The notes under the pieces were generated by a model. It ran no database searches. It had not been told where the DNA came from and saw nothing but the letters and a program-made list of their open reading frames with translations. A DNA stretch of 64,000 nt, taken from the NCBI GenBank assembly GCA_004431415.1, contig QPMI01000160.1, positions 1 to 64,000 on the forward strand, read 5' to 3'. Shown piece by piece: positions 61,425 through 64,000 of the stretch (the stretch's first letter is position 1; the number at the start of each line of letters is the position of its first letter). Position numbers and translations under genes: made by a program. This DNA comes from Cyanophora paradoxa. Its lineage: Eukaryota > Glaucocystophyceae > Cyanophorales > Cyanophoraceae.

Positions 61425-64000
61425 TTATGGTATTCCATATGCTGTCCAATGGATTGTGCAAGTGATACTTCGGCTTGAAGATAGAGTAGGGGATGCTATG
61501 AATGTCACATAAATTGTTGTATAGTTAGATGTGGAGTTTGAGATTCCAATTCTAAAATCTACATCTCCGGGGTTTGTTGCAGGAGTTCCTTGAAGTGTGG
61601 CATTTACAACAGGTGTTTGTGTGTAAAAAGCAGGATTCCAATGTAAAACATATGCATGCTGTGTTGTTTGACCCGCGCTTATCACACCACTTGTAGCTTC
61701 GTATTTTCCTGATTTGAAACGTCTTTCTATATCATACCATGTTGGAAGTTGGCTAATTGTGTTGGTTGTTCCCGCATTCATTGCATAAAATGCTCTCGCA
61801 TAAGCATTTCCGCGACACAGTAGGGTTTTATCATAAAAGTTTGTGGAATTGTGGAAGAACCAAGTCTCCTCATTTGTTGGTGATGCGGGCGTTACTATTG
61901 AACCCGATCCTACATACATGGTATTATTTGCTGTGATCGTATTGGCTGTGAACGGGTCTAAACTTGGGAAATCCGTGATTTCCGATTTGGTATGAGTATG
62001 GGCGAAATCTGTTATTTGCGCTCTTGTATGGGTATGTGCAAAATCTGTGATTTCTGATTTAGTGTGGGAATGAGGTCCAACTGATGTTGAAGCTGTTGGT
62101 TTCCCATAAATATTATCCCAATGCAAGTATCCACTGTGTGAGGATACAGCAGGGTTCTTGCTCCAACCTACAAGACCCACAAGGTAAATCCTTCCTATTC
62201 GCCCTTGAACACCCACTTTACTCAGCCCTTCACAATTTACCCCGACATATTGCCTATACTCTACACTTGGGTCACTACCAGGAGAATAAGCATTTACTCT
62301 CGAAAGAGTATAGGAATTGGTTGATGGATAAACTCCTACAACATCAAAGTATCTACTATTGTATTGACACACATAGAAGATATAGCATGTTTTCATTCCC
62401 GCGGGGACAGTCCATAACATCTTGTAGCCACTACAATCTTCATCACCAGAAGCCCATGTGTTTGCTCCTGAGTAAGGAGATATAAATGTGAAAAATCTCC
62501 AATCGCCTGTGCGATCTGTGGAAAGACCATTTGTGGCATCAAAGTTAATGGGAGATGTGTATGTTGGTTTATTTATAAGATCATCATAATTCCCTGTTGT
62601 TGCAACTGTTGCTAAGGTGGGTCTATCCGTAATATGGCTCCATAAATGTGTATGTAGGGATGGTGGAAATGTTAAAGGTTTATCTGTAATATCCTCCCAT
62701 AAATGATTGTGAGTTTGAAGTGCGACTCCCAATTCTGTTTCATCCACATAGTTTTTACTTTGCAAATAATCATCTGTGACTACACCCGAAAGGGTCTCAT
62801 TGTGTAAGTTTTTCGCCGCCATTCTCTGATTAACTTCTAAGGCGCCACCTGCTAATGTTTTAATCCACGCCATCTCACATTTCCCGAAATCATCTTTTGG
62901 CTGTCCCGCAAGAGGTGCATAATTGAATTTGGAGCGACTAAATATTATTTTCGGTCTTGATCCATCGGTTGCGCTTACATCTGTTACGTTTACTTGTAAA
63001 ATGGCGTCTTTATCATCATAGCTTACTGGATCTAATGGAAGTGGAGGTAGACCTGCTGTTAATGGGATGTCATTGTTGTAATAACTTGTCAAAAAGATTC
63101 CTGGTTTGGTATCTATAACCCCCACCCCACCTGCTGAAACCATTTGTATTCTTGAAGGTTGTTTAATGTATAATTCGCCATCCATTGTGGTGCCTGCTTC
63201 AATTCCTTTTCGGTGTAAGTAGTAATCACTTAATTGTAATCTTTCAGGAATGGTGTCACTCTGATAGAAACTAACCCCATAAAATCCATCACCATTAACA
63301 ATATCACCTGTCGATGCAAAACGTGGTTTTTCATCTATTTCGTTCCATGGATGTCTGTGGTTAGAATTTGTGATTTGCGAATAATCATGAGTATGTGAAT
63401 CCGGAGGGAAGGTTAACGGAGGATTTGTGATATGCTCCCACAGATGTGTATGGGCGAAATCTGTGATTTGATCTTTTGTGTGAGTATGGGCGAAATCTGT
63501 GATTTGATCTTTTGTGTGAGAATGGGCGAAATCTGTGATTTGATCTTTTGTGTGAGTATGGGCGAAATCTGTGATTTGATCTTTTGTGTGAGAATGGGCG
63601 AAATCTGTTATTTGATCTTTTGTGTGAGTATGGGCGAAATCTGTTATTTGATCTTTTGTGTGAGTATGGGCGAAATCTGTGATCTGATCTTTGGTGTGAG
63701 TATGGGCGAAATCTGTAATTTGCGCTTTCGTGTGTGTGTGGTTTTGTATCCAACCTTGAACCACATTCGATGTTGGATGATGTGGTAAATTCGCATTACT
63801 TGTTACTGTGAGATTATCTATTATTGTTTCATGTGATATTATCTTTAATGCTCTGTAAAGTGTAAGAGATTGAGTGATTGGAAATCCATACATCATTTGG
63901 ATGTAATATCTTACTTCTTGTTTTTCTGCTATTGTCAATGCTCTATTGAAGACAAGCAATTCACTTATCGCCCCACCACCAATTGTCCCTAACCCAAAGT
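61425..64000 (-). CDS. Tail-fibre-like protein with HTHTK-QITDFA repeats, 5' end outside window
   Basis: The frame is open to the window edge; at least 858 residues. N-terminal visible part: GGGAISELLVFNRALT and AEKQEVRYYIQMMYGFP, the closing segment of a concanavalin/laminin-G-like lectin. Then about eight HTHTKDQITDFA repeats (residues about 90-185), LWEHITNPPLTFPP variants, a central region with WKEID-like spacers, three more HTHTKSEITDF repeats (about 655-690), and a C-terminal H-type-lectin-like domain (GVISAGQTTQHAYVLHW, VNATLQGTP, TIHWTAYGIP). Such repeats form trimeric fibre shafts in phage tails and occur in algal giant and polinton-like viruses; a host-binding fibre is inferred. Confidence 0.7.
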   Translation of the reverse strand, partial: FGLGTIGGGAISELLVFNRALTIAEKQEVRYYIQMMYGFPITQSLTLYRALKIISHETIIDNLTVTSNANLPHHPTSNVVQGWIQNHTHTKAQITDFAHTHTKDQITDFAHTHTKDQITDFAHTHTKDQITDFAHSHTKDQITDFAHTHTKDQITDFAHSHTKDQITDFAHTHTKDQITDFAHTHLWEHITNPPLTFPPDSHTHDYSQITNSNHRHPWNEIDEKPRFASTGDIVNGDGFYGVSFYQSDTIPERLQLSDYYLHRKGIEAGTTMDGELYIKQPSRIQMVSAGGVGVIDTKPGIFLTSYYNNDIPLTAGLPPLPLDPVSYDDKDAILQVNVTDVSATDGSRPKIIFSRSKFNYAPLAGQPKDDFGKCEMAWIKTLAGGALEVNQRMAAKNLHNETLSGVVTDDYLQSKNYVDETELGVALQTHNHLWEDITDKPLTFPPSLHTHLWSHITDRPTLATVATTGNYDDLINKPTYTSPINFDATNGLSTDRTGDWRFFTFISPYSGANTWASGDEDCSGYKMLWTVPAGMKTCYIFYVCQYNSRYFDVVGVYPSTNSYTLSRVNAYSPGSDPSVEYRQYVGVNCEGLSKVGVQGRIGRIYLVGLVGWSKNPAVSSHSGYLHWDNIYGKPTASTSVGPHSHTKSEITDFAHTHTRAQITDFAHTHTKSEITDFPSLDPFTANTITANNTMYVGSGSIVTPASPTNEETWFFHNSTNFYDKTLLCRGNAYARAFYAMNAGTTNTISQLPTWYDIERRFKSGKYEATSGVISAGQTTQHAYVLHWNPAFYTQTPVVNATLQGTPATNPGDVDFRIGISNSTSNYTTIYVTFIASPTLSSSRSITCTIHWTAYGIP
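63451..63738 (-). repeat. Eight 36-bp units inside the fibre gene
   Basis: Units start (tgggcgaaatctgt) at 63451, 63487, 63523, 63559, 63595, 63631, 63667 and 63703. Each encodes 12 residues of the fibre shaft. Three more diverged units lie at about 61957-62065. No unique spacers, so not a CRISPR. Confidence 0.9.

Noticed and set aside
63451-63738. CRISPR-like array of 36-bp repeats
   Set aside because: There are no unique spacers; the units are contiguous and in frame within the fibre gene.

Overview
This window is nuclear DNA from a unicellular eukaryote. Coding sequence is split by many short introns (mostly GT-AG, about 50-80 nt, C- or T-rich, often starting GTGC or GTACCCC). There are two eukaryotic tRNA-Arg genes with a Pol III terminator, and gene architectures known only from eukaryotes. 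A plastid-type leader on one gene and a GC-rich second half with long G/C runs fit a microalga (haptophyte- or heterokont-like), but the lineage is an inference of low confidence. Short palindromes (AGATCT, TCTAGA, GAATTC, CTGCAG, GATC) recur almost everywhere outside exons.

Layout. 1-4.8 kb: mixed DNA with only weak exon candidates, some leucine-rich-repeat-like. 4.8-20.2 kb: a multigene cluster. Its core is a family of small spliced genes (copies at 4.8, 6.8, 10.7, 11.6, 13.9 and 17.5 kb, plus a two-domain relative at 18.5-19.6 kb). Their N-termini copy pieces of the histone H3 tail, but the body is not a histone fold. Interspersed are a Ulp1/SUMO-protease-like gene, a coiled-coil gene built from a ladder of 51-nt exons, two head-to-head partner genes and duplicated promoter blocks, one of them orphaned. 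Exon sums of five family members are divisible by three and reach a stop, which supports the splice models. 20.2-26.3 kb: repeat-rich, mobile-element-like DNA (3.5-kb segment bounded by inverted repeats, a 130-bp minisatellite, a MITE with TA target duplication, a palindrome-rich GC block). 26.7-36.5 kb: a soluble-adenylyl-cyclase-like gene (two cyclase domains, P-loop ATPase, helical tail). 37.8-42.0 kb: a probable plastid protein with a DUF3598/lipocalin-like region. 42.8-45.4 kb: a SABATH-type carboxyl methyltransferase-like gene. 47.3-52.1 kb: a mitochondrial carrier with EF-hands after, not before, the carrier. 52.9-55.9 kb: an LRR-SAM-TIR gene. 56.6-56.8 kb: a tandem tRNA-Arg(ACG) pair. 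57.7-58.96 kb: a hypothetical gene that is probably cut off upstream.

At about 58.95-59.03 kb composition falls abruptly from GC-rich to AT-rich at a long near-perfect palindrome. From there to the window end lies a compact, intronless block with all genes on the minus strand: an AdoMet-decarboxylase-like enzyme, two paralogous virion-like proteins (one frameshifted) and a long fibre protein with HTHTK-QITDFA repeats. This looks like the end of an integrated algal-virus-like element (polinton-like or giant-virus type).

Most notable: the H3-tail family, the 51-nt exon ladder, the LRR-SAM-TIR gene, the carrier/EF-hand fusion of reversed order, and the palindrome-bounded viral insertion.
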